In this document: one piece after another, positions 32,673-45,269 of the stretch | How the letters are laid out: every line of letters begins with the position of its first letter | How positions within the stretch are numbered: position 1 is the first letter of the stretch | DNA from: Albugo candida | Taxonomy: Eukaryota > Oomycota > Peronosporomycetes > Albuginales | Assembly: GCA_040437565.1 (NCBI GenBank) | Contig: JBDOQK010000017.1 | Coordinates: forward strand, 248,001 to 312,000 | Direction of reading: 5' to 3' | DNA length: 64,000 nucleotides | Notes under the pieces: generated by a model | The model's input: only the letters and a program-made list of their open reading frames with translations | Told to the model about the DNA's origin: nothing | Database searches by the model: none | Translations under genes and position numbers: made by a program

Positions 32673-33989
32673 GTTGGATGGCGCTGTTCACCTAGTGTGG
32701 TGACTACCAAATTGGCAAGCACGGTACTTCTTGACAGTTCACCTTTGCGCTCTGGAACCTGTTTCGTCTTGTAATGTTTGAGGCAGTCGCGATTCTGGGC
32801 TTGTCAGCAGAAAAGATATCGTATCATCTCTTACAGGCACTTTATGTATTGTTTGAGATAGACTAGGCATCTACAGAATTCAAGTACTCTAAGTAAATAG
32901 AAACCTTCAACATAGCTGGGGTGGATCGCTCGTAAATCATATGGGCAAGATAGTTCGGTTTGTAGTGACTGGATGCAATAGAACGGTGGTTGGCCTATGA
33001 TATTATCTACCTTCAATCGGCCTTTTTTGTCGGTGTTATGCCATCAAGAACAAAATGATGCGTGGCTAATTCTACAAAGTCTCATATTACCATAAGAAAA
33101 AGCGCTTGAAGATAATAGATCTAGTCATATGGACCCGCTTTTCAGGAATTGACGTGTACGTTCATCGAACGGGCATCCCGACAGGGATATAATTTAGTTT
33201 ACTTGTTACATCCAATCATGGCAATGTAACCATTTATCCTTATCAACAACACGAAGTCCAGCTGTTCACAACTCATGGATTGATCTCAATTATCACACCA
33301 TAAGAAGCGGGGTAGAACAAACCACGACGTTAAAACATACTGTATGTCGCTGCAATTGGATGCTTTTGATGTCAATGGAGTCAAGAAACTTTTCGTTGCA
33401 TCTGTGCAAGACCAAAGGATGCAATTCTAATAAGAAAACAAAATAATAGGGCTTGCATGCGGAGCGCTGGACTATCATTGAAAACAAAGCTGTACGGCAT
33501 TAATGCTTCACTTATATGTATATACAGTCCCTGTCAATTATCAACTCACTTTTTTGACCAAGATGAACACCATCAACGTGGGATTATTTCGACAACTATT
33601 GTGCCTCAGATTAATACGGAAGACGTCAACATTGCTCGTATATTCCACACAATCTCCTATATATCGTCAATACAATTTTAAGCTCTTGAGAGAATCAACA
33701 ATCAACCTGCTGTGAAGAGGAAGAGGAGGTGCGAGTTGGGGTCGATATCGCATTACTTGAACATGTCGGTGAGCACTTTTGACTGAAAGAAAATTTTGAT
33801 ACGTGCGTCAGTCAATAATTTTTTTTCAGATGATGCGCTGAAGTACGATAAGTTCTTTGGTTAAACTCATCATTACGAGTATTGTGTAAATTGAAACGGG
33901 CTTTCTTCTTGTAGAAATACCTTTTCAATCAAAGCGCTTGAGAGAATACTGATTGAAGCGAAACACGATTTATCATATAGTCGATTTCT
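32673..33989. other. spacer with decayed, unassigned coding-like pieces
   Basis: A segment near 32.73-32.86 kb resembles 23.6-23.73 kb (shared YHL.Q motif). Open stretches around 33.2-33.7 kb look like an old gene but show no motif I can name. Confidence 0.3.
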
Positions 33990-34156
33990 ATGTTTCAAAG
34001 TGAGCTCTTATCATATTCAAAATTATCATCCAACGATATTGGAAAAATACTGAGCCAAAGAATACCACAGGAACGATACGAAGAGCAAACATATTTATAT
34101 CGGCATTCTTGCCAATATGCGATGCAGCAATGCCATATTCAAGGTCCCATCCATTT

Positions 34157-34256
34157 NNNNNNNNNNNNNNNNNNNNNNNNNNNNNNNNNNNNNNNNNNNN
34201 NNNNNNNNNNNNNNNNNNNNNNNNNNNNNNNNNNNNNNNNNNNNNNNNNNNNNNNN
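34157..34256. other. scaffold gap (100 N)
   Basis: Exactly 100 N; flanks not repeated. Confidence 1.
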
Positions 34257-34466
34257 AGTAATTTTGAGAAATATGTCAAGACACGAAATGAAAGGATAGA
34301 AACGGACCCAGTGACTTTAAGAGTCCTGTGGATATTCAATATATTGATGCATGTCTGCCTAATAGAGTACTGAAGCCACTCAGATTAGCATCGGGTGATC
34401 AAGGTATAATCAAGCACGGTTTTGAGCCTCAAATACTTTCCATTTAACGACTCAGTAGTCAATTTG

Positions 34467-35505
34467 CATATAAACGCTGATAGATAAATTGGAACGAGAC
34501 GCGCGCCATCGATCTTGAGAGTCGACCTACCAGATCAAAAATGAATTGGACATGCAAAACGGCGATCCATTGAAGGGATTGAGTCCGGGAATAGAAAGGC
34601 GCAAGAGACTAGTAAGCACATCAGAGACCGTGCGAGAGTACGTCGATGATGCAAAGAAATGGTGACATGAGACGTTTGAAGAGTGTAGCGACTTGGCGCG
34701 TGAAAAAATGAACATTTTGGTAAGGAAGCTAGTGATGTCGGTCGCAATGCCAAAGAGCGCTTGAGAGAGTATGGTGAAGCTGTTTGGGATGGTGAGAGGC
34801 CTCACCGACCAAGCGCGCGATAGAGAGTATGCTGCAGGAGATCAAGCCGGAGAGTATGGGAAAGCGTCCGTGACCGTGTTGGTGAAAACAGTGATTCTGC
34901 TCGTGAGACCACGAGCGAATATGCTGAGAGTGCGCAGCGACAAATATAAGATGCAAGGGATTACGTGCGTAGTGTTGCAGAGAACGCAATGGATCGAGCA
35001 GAGGAATAGGGGGAGAAAACCAACGAGAAATTGGGAAAGTTAAGTGATCACACTCACGAGCAATTCGATGAATGGAGCGCACGCTCAAGAGCGCGTACTA
35101 AAGATGCTCGTGAGTGGACGAATGACCCTCGAGAGAGTACGAAGAAAACTGTGAATCACGCGCAAGAAAGAGTCAAAGATACAGTGTACGGGAAGCTGGA
35201 TACAACAAAAGTTGCCGACAATAGGTGTGTGTCACTTCCGATGGGATATGAAGCTTGCACACATCAAGCTGCGTAGATTGTTACTCTTCTCGCATTCACG
35301 AGCGCGATTTTTTCCTTCATGTCGTTGCGAGACAACTAATAAATCATAACAAAATTGAAATTAATAACAAAATAATTAATAAATCCACAAAAATGAAGGC
35401 AGCAGCTAAAAACAGAAGGAATGATGCAGGATAGCAAAGACGCTACAGTGCAGTCTTTGCAGCAAGCTGATCAGGATCGGAAGAAACCAAAGAAGGTAAA
35501 TTACT
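34467..35505 (+). pseudogene. LEA-like gene copy A, decayed
   Basis: Collinear with the intact gene at 53156-54175. Recognisable pieces are LERDARHRS-like sequence near 34490, GEAVWDG near 34780, KLSDHTHEQFDEWSAR (35034-35085), TKDAREWTNDPRE, VKDTVYGKLDTTKVADN and CVSLPMGYEACTH. The frame is broken repeatedly and an AT-rich block (about 35330-35395) interrupts the part that encodes the membrane segment in the intact copy. It is the most degraded of the three copies and clearly not functional. Confidence 0.85.
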
Positions 35506-37837
35506 GTTGGTGTGATCAAGTATGTCTCATCACAACTGCGCACTTCGTCTTTCCTTATAAACTTGCATTTTTTTTCAGTATATGTGCGGTAGATTTTTTA
35601 TTTGCGCTGAATATAAAATTGGAGGAAGAAAATAACTCTTCGGTGATGAGCTGCTTTAGAGGATACAGAGAGAATAAATGTCGTGATGTATACGAGACCC
35701 ACCCTTGTGTCTATCCATTTCTGTCTATTTGATGAGAAACTTATAAAAAGGGAGAGGGTGACTAATAAAAGACGTCATATTTGAGGTAAACAAGAGGAAG
35801 ATACCCAACGAATTTTCTGCTGTTGAAAGTGATTTCAGAAGACATCTGACTTGCTAATGCGTAGTCTCGTATTCCTATATCAAATATATTCACCATAACT
35901 ACAGACAAGCCGTCCAAAGTTCATATGAACGCAGGCTTGAAGGTTTATTTGGTAGATGATGACTTGTCCATCTGTTTTTACGCGGTAACTTGTAGCTTAG
36001 TGAAAAAAGACAGTCTGATGATAGGAGATAACTTCCACTGTGGATCATTGGCAACATTATACCGTTGTTATGGTAAGAGATGGATACTTGAAGGCAGATC
36101 GCAAGATCTGTGTGTCGTAGTTAAGCGCATCATTTCTAGCAACGATGTATTCCTAGATGTATTCCCATTGTACGCATATTTCTTCTAAGTATCGTTCTGA
36201 AAACCTCACTCCATTGAATAGGTGGTCAAGCCATGTAAACATTTGCGCTGCAAAAACGTGTTTTCTATATTTAAAGACGCTTGTAAAGTGGCAGACACTT
36301 TCTTCTCTAGACACTTTATGATTATGCGAATCGCTTGAAAACGTTGAATACATGCAGCATCAATGGAAAGTACGAAGGAACAGATACAAACACATATCCA
36401 ACTGTATACATTAATACTAGTGCGAAACAGAAAGGGGTCTTTTCTTCGGCTACAACCCAGCACAACTAGTCTCTCAAACAATTCACATTCGTCGTAAAGC
36501 GATAAGAATCAATATATGCGAAGATTTTCGCTGCTCACATAAAATCAACCCGACATTCTCGTCCTATGTGGCAACGTGTCTTCAAATTGGAAAAGCGAAG
36601 GCATTCTGTGTATGATCAACGTTAAGGCTGTTATGGATCGAGCACGTTTTCTAAAAAATTTGGGTTATTTGAAGCTAGTAGTCTTGCGCTATCCAAACAA
36701 TAGCATATTTCTAAGCTTGAGGATTTGAAAGAAACGATCTGTATGCAGCATGAAAACTACCTAAATTATTATGCTGAGAAATATTGTTGGAAACGCCAAA
36801 GTGACCCGATAGTCAAGCACATATGAGGTGAAATCTGCTGCCAAGTCAGCAATCAGTTGGAGCGTCTTACGATTTGCAAAATCTTCAGAACCTACTTCCT
36901 GATTTTGTGCGCAGACAGTTTTTTCATCTTTCCCTTCTACACAGATCCAATCGGGAATATTTGGTTGATGCTAATTTGCAGAAGCAACATCGTGCTGTGC
37001 ATTCACAATGAATGCACAATCTTGTGGCTATACAAAAACTTCGATTATCCGATATGATTCCATTGGGTGTTGCTGACATTTTGCCTCCAATTTGTGCTTT
37101 AGCATCGAGGGTTGATCTTTTCTTTGAAACCGCAACTATGTAGAAGGGCTGTGTTGTTGCAGTAATTTGTGGGGCTGTACATTGATACTTTTATCGTATT
37201 TTCGGTATTTTATGCTCCAAAGCCAACCTTCTAAGCGAGCATGTCATGAAAAACCCAAGATAAGGCTTCCATTGTATGTTTGGTTTATAACTGATAGAGC
37301 ATTCACGCAGTTACGCCCGGTCCTATTTTTTGTCGTTCCATTTACTACATCAGCTACTTTTGATGGAAAAGCTGCGATTAGTCCGCTTAATATTATGCTG
37401 ATCTTGACTGATCTTAGGAAATACATATATTCGTAGCGTTGCTAAATCTCACATAACGTTCAGGTATCAACATGATAGACACGGAATTTCATTTCTATCT
37501 CTAGCGATAAATGCACGAAAAAAAAGCAATTGAAGTTAACAACGTCACAAGTCCGCAATACATTCTAAGTTAGATAGAGGTGCGAAGAATTTATAGCAGA
37601 TATGATCGGCTTTGAAGTAAATTGTGGAATCATAAGCACTCACCCTATTCATAATTCTGTCGATCTAAGTTGCTCTTTTATCTTTCCATGTACTAAACGG
37701 GCCTCTCATCTGCAAACATTCATAGAATTCCTCCGCTAATGCAGATAAAAAAATGTTATACACTCGACTGCTGCTGCCATCTCGCTAAAATGTGTCTTTT
37801 CATTAGTCAGTCTTCATTCGCAATCACTTATCAGTTT
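35506..37837 (+). other. duplicated spacer of the LEA/effector unit (copy A)
   Basis: Resembles 45300-46560 (copy B) and the reverse complement of 51900-53150 (copy C). It ends with remnants of the effector-like family: ICMQHENYLNYYA near 36740 corresponds to ICMEHEKYLNYYA near 46510 and ICSEHEQY near 155. No intact gene. Confidence 0.55.
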
Positions 37838-37853
37838 ATCACTCAGGTACTTG

Positions 37854-38406
37854 TTTTCCAGGATTTCATTACACTGTATATCTGGTTCTTGAATATCTTC
37901 CTAGAGTATCAGGAACCCCTGACCGTGTGGATGTCACTTGAGGCTGTCTTCAAACCTAGGGAGGCAGATATTTTCCAATCTTTTTGCTCGGATAGTCTCA
38001 AACCGCTGTCCTCGAACCAGCGATCTCCAGCATGGGATGCGCTTTCTTAAAGACGGAGCTGGAGTGGACACAGCGTGGGTGGTCTACTTGTAAGTGCACA
38101 CGTGTTTCTACTGTACGCACGCTGATTCAAATCTCATTGGGGTAAAATGGGCCGCGGTGGGGCTCCTCTTCGGATTAAAAGATTGTTCACGTAAATATCA
38201 GCCAAATCAATGGAGTTATGGACGTTCAAGACCGCTGGCAATTACAGCAGAAAGTAACTGTACAGAAGTTAGAACAGGCTCTCCAGAGCGTTACATAGTA
38301 GTGATTAGAATGTACAGCGGTAGATAACCATCAAACAGTTGTAATAAACGGTGTCTCAATGCAACTACAACGGGCGAACACCCTTACCTGAGATGGGTAG
38401 GACTCC
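37854..38406 (-). mobile_element. insertion carrying an old SINE copy (553 bp)
   Basis: A diverged copy of the SINE (37858-38070, minus strand; body AGGGAGGCAGATATTTTCC) plus ~335 bp of other sequence, bracketed by similar 16-mers ATCACTCAGGTACTTG (37838-37853) and ATCACTTAAGTATTGG (38407-38422). The matching place in the right arm (near 51570-51590) has a single uninterrupted copy (CATCGCTCAGGTATTGG on the minus strand), i.e. an empty site. The insertion therefore post-dates the inverted duplication or was never in the right arm. Confidence 0.6.
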
Positions 38407-38422
38407 ATCACTTAAGTATTGG

Positions 38423-40922
38423 ACTAAATGATGATATTACGCTTAGCGCAGCGGGGTGTTTTTTCATATACTGTAAGTTCTCGTGTTCTCGATCATTAGT
38501 ACTAACTGCAATCTTGATCTTTCATAGAATGCCATTGGTTTAAGAACTCACGAAACGACGGCGACTTTAATATTTGTGAACGGTTGCATTGGCGTCATAC
38601 TCGCGAAGATATCAGTCTTTGACAATTTCTGCAAGAATGGAAATAGAAACTCACGAAGTGTACAAGCATAGGCAGCTCATTCAGATACAAGTATATAATA
38701 AATTTGAAATGTGTCCTCAGATCGAGGATATATCTGACTCCGGAAATCTGACCGCAAGTAATGGTCTCGATTCCTGATCTCAAGCGTGGTATTATATGGG
38801 ACATAGCAAGCTTGCTTATTAGAATACCGCTACGCTTTGATTATATGCATAGAATGCTCACATGCTCAATTGAGTGAAAGTATCCCATTGCACTACTACC
38901 TCTCTATCTAGCAAAACCGAAGTGCGGTTTGAAGGATTACATTTTTTATCAGCTCGTGTCGACACCGCTCTTGTTCCTATATACGTTTCGCGACTCCAAT
39001 ACGGACGGATGAGAGATGTAATATGTATGCTCAATTTAAGGGTTGTGTTTTCTTTTCGCTAATTATCTTTTCGCCTTCGCTTCGTTATATAAAAGAATGA
39101 ATTGATCACGCTAATACATCTTCACCATGATTCTTGACATTGTTCATGGAAGTCACATACTACTCTTTTTCTACTTTATTGATGAGAATGTATCGTTCTT
39201 GACCAAACCCTTTCTAGTCCACCGGCAAAGCACCTCTGAATGGGTATGCAAGACTTCGAAAACTACCTCAACATTATTGTAAAATTTCCCTTCGCTTCAT
39301 AGTTTCCCAGTTGCTACCAAGATTATGATTAAGTGCCGCATTCTGCATTGCACGTGCAAAAACAAAACGATTATTACCATTGCCAACTGCTCATTATCAA
39401 GATGTAACATGGTATTGTTAGAAAATGCTTTCCCTTCTGCTCATAAAGTTTCTGAATCTTTTGATCATTTTCATCACTGACTCGTACATGATATGATATC
39501 AGGCACGAAAGTATAGTTGGATTAAGTCTGAATGCTGCTTGTTTCGATTTGGTCCCTATCAAAGTTAGATTATGATCTGATCAGAGGTAACACTTCTAGC
39601 TTCCTCCACTCCGTTCATTATGCCCATTTAAAAAACTTGTGACGCTACAAATGTAAAGAGCTCATAAGTTCGCATGCATAACTCCAAACTACGCAGTTTA
39701 ATTATTAAAATACGAGTGAGGGTGAATTCATGTCTAGACATGAAACGAACGGATGGATGAGTTCACTCACTGCGAAGAAAAAGTCAGTGAGCATATGTCT
39801 TTCTCGTTATTTAAGGCTGCTCCGATTCAATTGTTTGAAATTAGAATGTTCGAAGAAGCTACTTGGACAGACTATGGCATGCATCTCAATCAAACCTACT
39901 CATCATCTTCAGCAGAGATGCGTGTCGCGAAAATCTTTGCACTTCTAGAAAAAAGCTTATACATCGTATAATAACCCTTAATCAACCTGGTCGAGTGCAC
40001 ATGGTATGAGAAATGGTCCGTTAGTCATAATTGATTTATTTTTTCCTCCTGTCCGGTTCTTTATATTTTATTGAATTTCAGCCCTATCCTGTTGCGGAGG
40101 CTATGCTTATTTCTTAAAGATAGTTGTTTTGTTATGGGTATCTTGGCGTGTGACTTCACGGACATATAAATTGCTTTAAAAAAAATTCAGGACGTTATTT
40201 TCAGCACTTTTATTTCCACCGTGATGAATATGTGAATAAGTGGATTTGTCATAAGCTTGTATTGCACACATCGTGTTTATAATGAAAAAAATCAAACATC
40301 TAGTCTAGGCTTTTGGAAGTCGGAACCACTTTTTACTAAGGTATGACAGATTCACTGAGAACATTCAATGCTAATTATAAACCGTGCAAGCAAGTAACAG
40401 TTATATTGCGTGTCCACCCTTTCAATTTCCCCGACGACGTTCTGGGAAGTAAGATCAACCATATTCTAGTGTAGAAATAATCAAGAGAGTATAAAAAGAG
40501 ATACACACGGGTTTTTTTGTAATACGATATGCTTATCCTTGAACTGTATTCGCAACTTATTCGTCAATCGGTGGTTAAGTTTTGGAATTAAATCATTCAA
40601 ATCATAATATTACTCAAATACTGGGTGCGAAGAAACGTTATTTGCTTCAGATTTACCACTTTCGGGATTGGATGTGAGGCTAAAGCCTCTATCTGGATTC
40701 CAAATTCCCGCTCGACGCAGAAATGAAAATTTTCTCTGTGTTTGTTGCTCGGCGGTTCCATTTTTTCTCATGCTTGATGCATCTCATATTCAGAAGCTAA
40801 TTCAATGTTTACCAGAGAAAAAGGCAATACAATCGTCGATGACGGCTACAGGATAGGCAAATCCCTTCTGCAACTGATTATGTACACGCAGAATATTAGA
40901 GTGCTCTGATTAAACAAAACAA
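38423..40922. other. left-arm spacer upstream of the effector-like relic
   Basis: Matches the reverse complement of about 49167-51530. No gene supported; short frames have no motif. Several CT-rich runs occur before 40923. Confidence 0.45.
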
Positions 40923-43030
40923 AATGCCACTAAAACGCTTGTTTTGTCTGATTCTGATAGATCTTCTCTTTGTCAACTCAAAAGTAAGAGAAAAAAAACT
41001 TGAGATCACTTTCGTCTTACACTAGACTTTTGGCACTCACCAAAGGAAATATTGAGAAATGTCACGTCTGTCTTCTGGAAAAAGTTGGTGTCGAAGGCAT
41101 AAATCTGGTTGCCAGCAATAAAGATACGCATGTTTATCTGATCAAAGGTCGCAACACATTTATCGAGCTATTTCTTTTGCAATGCAACAACAGCGGGCAT
41201 TTTTGTCAGCTGCAAACTAACCTCAGAAACGTTCCCTCATACTCGTCAATTTCATTGCGAAACTATGAACTCGAGTATTCCATCTCTCTCTTTTCAATGA
41301 ATACTGACTACATCATACTGGAAGCGCCACGCGATTCTGTGATAGAGCTCTCTATTTTGAAATCGTATGGGGGTGCTGCTTTTTTCTTCTTCGATGAGAT
41401 ACAAACAATTCGTCGTAGCTCAAACTACGGGTTAAAAGGCAAGATGAACCTGATACAACGAAATGTGATGGATACTCTGACGAACTCTCCCTTAATAATA
41501 CCACTCATGAAGAAATATCTTCAAGCCTCACCAACAGAGAGTCGTTGCTTTTATTCTCAAACGAGAGGATTTCAGTGTGAACGCTGTTTAGCCGTTCATA
41601 GCATAACATTTGCACTTCACGCATATACATTCAAAACCCAGCGAAAAGGCTTCATCTTCGTGTTTGCATTTACGAGTTTATATGGCCGCAGAAGGATACA
41701 AAACGCTTGCGCGCTCACATACTGTACCGGTCTGAAGTCACTCTCTCTAACTGGTTGTTACAATCTGGCTCGTTGGTTCCCTCAGGACGAACAAGCATTG
41801 AAAAATGTTGCTGCTGCAGCAAAGCTTGAAAAGAATCGAGTTGAGCTGGTGAAACACGATCATATGCAAAGGCGCATTTCATCGGAAGCAGATATTTATT
41901 TTTTGGATATAGTATCACGTCCTGATGTCAAAAACCGTTCAAAATTTGAGGCAGATGAAAAACCGGGATCTCTCAGGATAATTCAAGATATCATGGCTAT
42001 AGAAACATTTCTCAATCAGCGCGAAATATCATACCTAAGCATACAATCAAGTCAGGCAACACGGCTTACGTTTCTGCACTGCTTGGTCAATGAAAGTGAG
42101 AAAGCGGGTGAGAAAAATATGGTTCTTCTTGTGAGAAGCTCATCTCTAATAAAGCAAGTCATTTATTTTGCCTCGTCTTGGGGAAAAGAAAGTGCCATGA
42201 TGCGATGCATCCTCAAACATCCTGGCACAAATATTGTCACTCAATCGAATGTCCGTTCTTTTTGTGAATATTACCGCACCAAATATAAAATTAACCCAAT
42301 AACGTATCCAGAATTATCTACGCTCAAGGAAATGAAACCGGAAACAAGCCTCTGTGTTCTCGCCTCTCACCCGGGCTTCAAATAAGAATCATGTGGCGGA
42401 TGTATCAAAACCTTCCTAGATCCAGTAAACCAGGGATGTGAACGAGCGCATTCAACAGGTTCGAGTCTTTGAAGGAGTATTAACAACCAGAACGCCTGGA
42501 CCGTACTAGTTGATGTGTTATATACTTGCGTTCGAAGACGTCAATGCAGAACGCTGCAGATTTTTCCCGAAATAGTCTGCAAAATGCACGATCTTATCTT
42601 GGAAGCTAATAAAGGAGGTATGATAATAAACGAGAAGACAATGTCAAATTTCGCGCGACGAATGGATAGCGCTTGGCCCTTACGTAGTGTCGATATTACT
42701 CATCGCAAAACCTTACTTGAGCGCCCGGCTCTGATGGTCACATATGTAGCAACAAATCCAAAAGCATGCATCAGATGCCTAATACTTCGTACCCAGGTAC
42801 GAACCTAAAAAATATTCGTTTGGATACGTTTGGATGCATCAGAATCATGGTGACCTGCTCAGCCCATGCGTATCCGAAAATGTGTGCACAGAACTATGGT
42901 ATGACGAGAAGGTCGAATACCTTGATATCAGCGATGACATGCGCCCCTGGAGTGTTGAGGACGTTGGTGACGTCAATATATGAGACATATCCACCCATCA
43001 TCGTGCGCTCGTTGCTGTTCCAGAGCTGGT
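40923..43030 (+). pseudogene. CHxC/CX2CX5G effector-like gene, left arm, broken
   Basis: A decayed gene for a large secreted-type protein. The 5' end encodes a hydrophobic signal-peptide-like start (MPLKRLFCLILIDLLF). Shortly after comes CHVCLLEKVG (41060-41089), which fits both CHxC and CX2CX5G, the signature of candidate effectors described from Albugo laibachii and A. candida. A long open part (41000-42385, no ATG at its head) follows, with further Cys pairs (CERC, CGGC, CIRC). The C-terminal LWYDE...MRPWS motif is shared with the relic at 1-614. It is broken, with a handful of interruptions, and is treated as a fossil. A second copy lies inverted at 46605-49166. Confidence 0.65.
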
Positions 43031-44263
43031 TGGCCGTTAGAATCTATTACCATTGAGCAGAAGATAGAGTTGTAGCTCAATAATTATACGACAATAAAAA
43101 AAGAAGTTCACCAGGATGTTCCGTTCAGATTTTTAGGATTCAATAACACAAGCTTTCTCACAGCACGGAAGGATTTTTTATGTCGAGCAACGAGAAGTGG
43201 TTTCACTAAAGATTGCAGCAAATGGTAGAACCTGCACGTATTTGCCGAATAGCAACATGAAAATGAGCCACTAGGTCGAGAATTACCTAGAATTCTTCCC
43301 CCGCTTCCTTAATCGAAGTCGGTATACAAGGCCTTTATTTAGACCTTCTAGCAACACTAGTTGGCTTTGATCGGCCTTACTGAAGATCATTCACCATATT
43401 CTTATTACATTGAGAAAAAAAGGGCAAAATTTTGATGGCTATTCAGCTTCGATCTTCGCCACTTCACTATTGTAAGCAATGTAATATTATAAAAAACAAC
43501 GGTATCACTTTCGTCAAAAATGCATGACACCAGGGCTATGACTACTGAGGTGATAGAATACGATTATAATGCATGAAAGAGCCATAGAATGTTGAGAACT
43601 TCTGACGTGAAAACGAATGCTCATAGCTCCTTCATGATCGTGAAGAGAAAGTGGGCGAAAAAGATGATCCAGCGGCACTACGAATTTACCAGAGGTTTTG
43701 GGTACCATGTTCAGCAAGTTGAGCTAAACAAGGAGCACCTTTGCGTATACTCTACACATCTAATGGATCATATATTTATATTATGGAGTATAGCTGTATG
43801 AGATGGCGCTTTATATCCTCCAAAACACCAAAACTAGAGCATTTTATATGTTTTTCGAAAGGCTTATCATGTTATGCTCGCAAGAAATTCAATATCTCGT
43901 GTTGAAGCTCTGCTTTTTGTTCGATTTGTGCTTTATACCTACATTTCAATCACTGTTTTAAATAAAGCATCTCCCAGCCATCTCGCAGAACATAATTTGA
44001 AATATACGAATTTGACATCGGTACCTTCTAAACCCGTTCAAATTCACAGAAAGACACGAAGTAAAAGGATAGAAACGAATCCGGTGACTTGTAGATTCCT
44101 GTGGATATTCACTACATTGATTTATGTCTGCTCAATACCGCATTAAACGCTCAGAATAGCGTTGAGTGATCAAAATGTATTTAAATACGGTTGCGACCCT
44201 CAAAGACTCTCCATTTACTGACTCAGTAGTCAATATGCTTAGAAACTCCGGGAGATCTCGGAC
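43031..44263. other. spacer between effector-like relic and LEA-like copy B
   Basis: The last ~350 bp (from about 43.87 kb) match the upstream flank of LEA copy A (shared RIETNPVT/RIETDPVT reading near 44070 and 34295). The rest holds no recognisable gene. Confidence 0.45.
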
Positions 44264-45269
44264 ATGGAAACAAAAAATCGATTTGATGAATTAAAACGAG
44301 ACGCAATCCATCGGTCTCGAAAGTTGGCCCACCAGAACAAGAATGAAGAGGATCATGCAAAACGTCGATCCATTGAGCGGGTTGAGTACGGAAAGCGGCA
44401 GGCGCAAGATACCAGTGAGCACATTGTAGACCGAGCGAGACTACGCCAAATATGCAAAGAAACAATCCCATTAGGCATTTTGGAAGTATAGCGACTCGGC
44501 GCATGAAAAGATGAAAAAAATTGGTAAACAACCGAGTGATGTCGGTCGCAATGTCAAAGAATGCTTGGGAGAGTATGGTGAAGCTGTTCGGTATCGTGTG
44601 GGAGGCCTCACCGACAAAGAGCTCGGTAGAAGGCATGCTGGAGGGGGTCAAGCTGGAGAGTTTTGGGAAAGCGTCAGTGACCGTGTTGGTGAATACAGCG
44701 AATCTGCTCGTGAGACCATGAGCGATTATGCTGAGGGTGCGCTGCAACGAAAATAAGACGCAAGGGATCACGAGCGTCGAGTTACAGAGAACGCAATGAA
44801 TCGAGCAGAGGAATTGGAGGAGATAACCAATGAGAAATTGGGCAATCTTAGTGAGCACAATCACGAGCAGTTGGATGAATGGAGCGCACGCGCAAGAGCG
44901 CGTACTAAAGATGCTCGTGAGTGGACAAATGACGCTCGAGAGCGAACCAAGGAAACTGCGGATCACGCGCAAGGAAGAGTCAAAGATACGGTGTACGGGA
45001 AGATGAATGCAGCAAAAGTTGCCGAGTTTCGGTGTGTGTCACTTCCGATGGGATATAAAGCTTGCACACATCACGCTGCGTGGATTGTTCATCTTCTCGC
45101 ATTTGCGATCGCGATTTTCCTTCATCGTCGTCGCAATCCAAAAAAATGGAAGGCAGCAGTGAAGAACATGAAGAAGAAGGAGAGGACGCTGGAAGGAATG
45201 ATGAAGGAAAGTAAAGATGCTACACTGCATTCTGTGCAGAGAGCTGATCAGGATCTCAAGCTGTTGTAA
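44264..45269 (+). pseudogene. LEA-like gene copy B, broken but well preserved
   Basis: Collinear with the intact gene at 53156-54175. The ATG at 44264 and ENRFDELER-type start are kept (KNRFDELKR), as are the Ala/Glu/Arg repeats, QLDEWSARARARTKDAREW (about 44870-44930) and the C-terminal membrane anchor AAWIVHLLAFAIAIFLHRRR (about 45078-45137). The reading frame is split into three open pieces (44264-44491, 44511-44756, 44796-45269) by frame changes and a stop after ALQRK. It is more recent than copy A. The C-terminal piece begins with its own ATG and could in principle be translated alone. Confidence 0.85.

Larger units (their letters stand above)
33990..43030 (+). repeat. left arm of a large inverted duplication
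   Basis: Reading left to right: LEA-like copy A, a shared spacer, then the effector-like relic. The right arm (54190 down to 46600) holds the same order on the minus strand. Matching landmarks include 38418-38460 against 51570-51531 and 42607-42660 against 46725-46670, both nearly identical. The arms are about 9.1 and 7.6 kb; the difference is largely a 553-bp insertion at 37854-38406 plus small indels. A 100-N gap lies at 34157-34256, near the outer edge. Confidence 0.75.
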
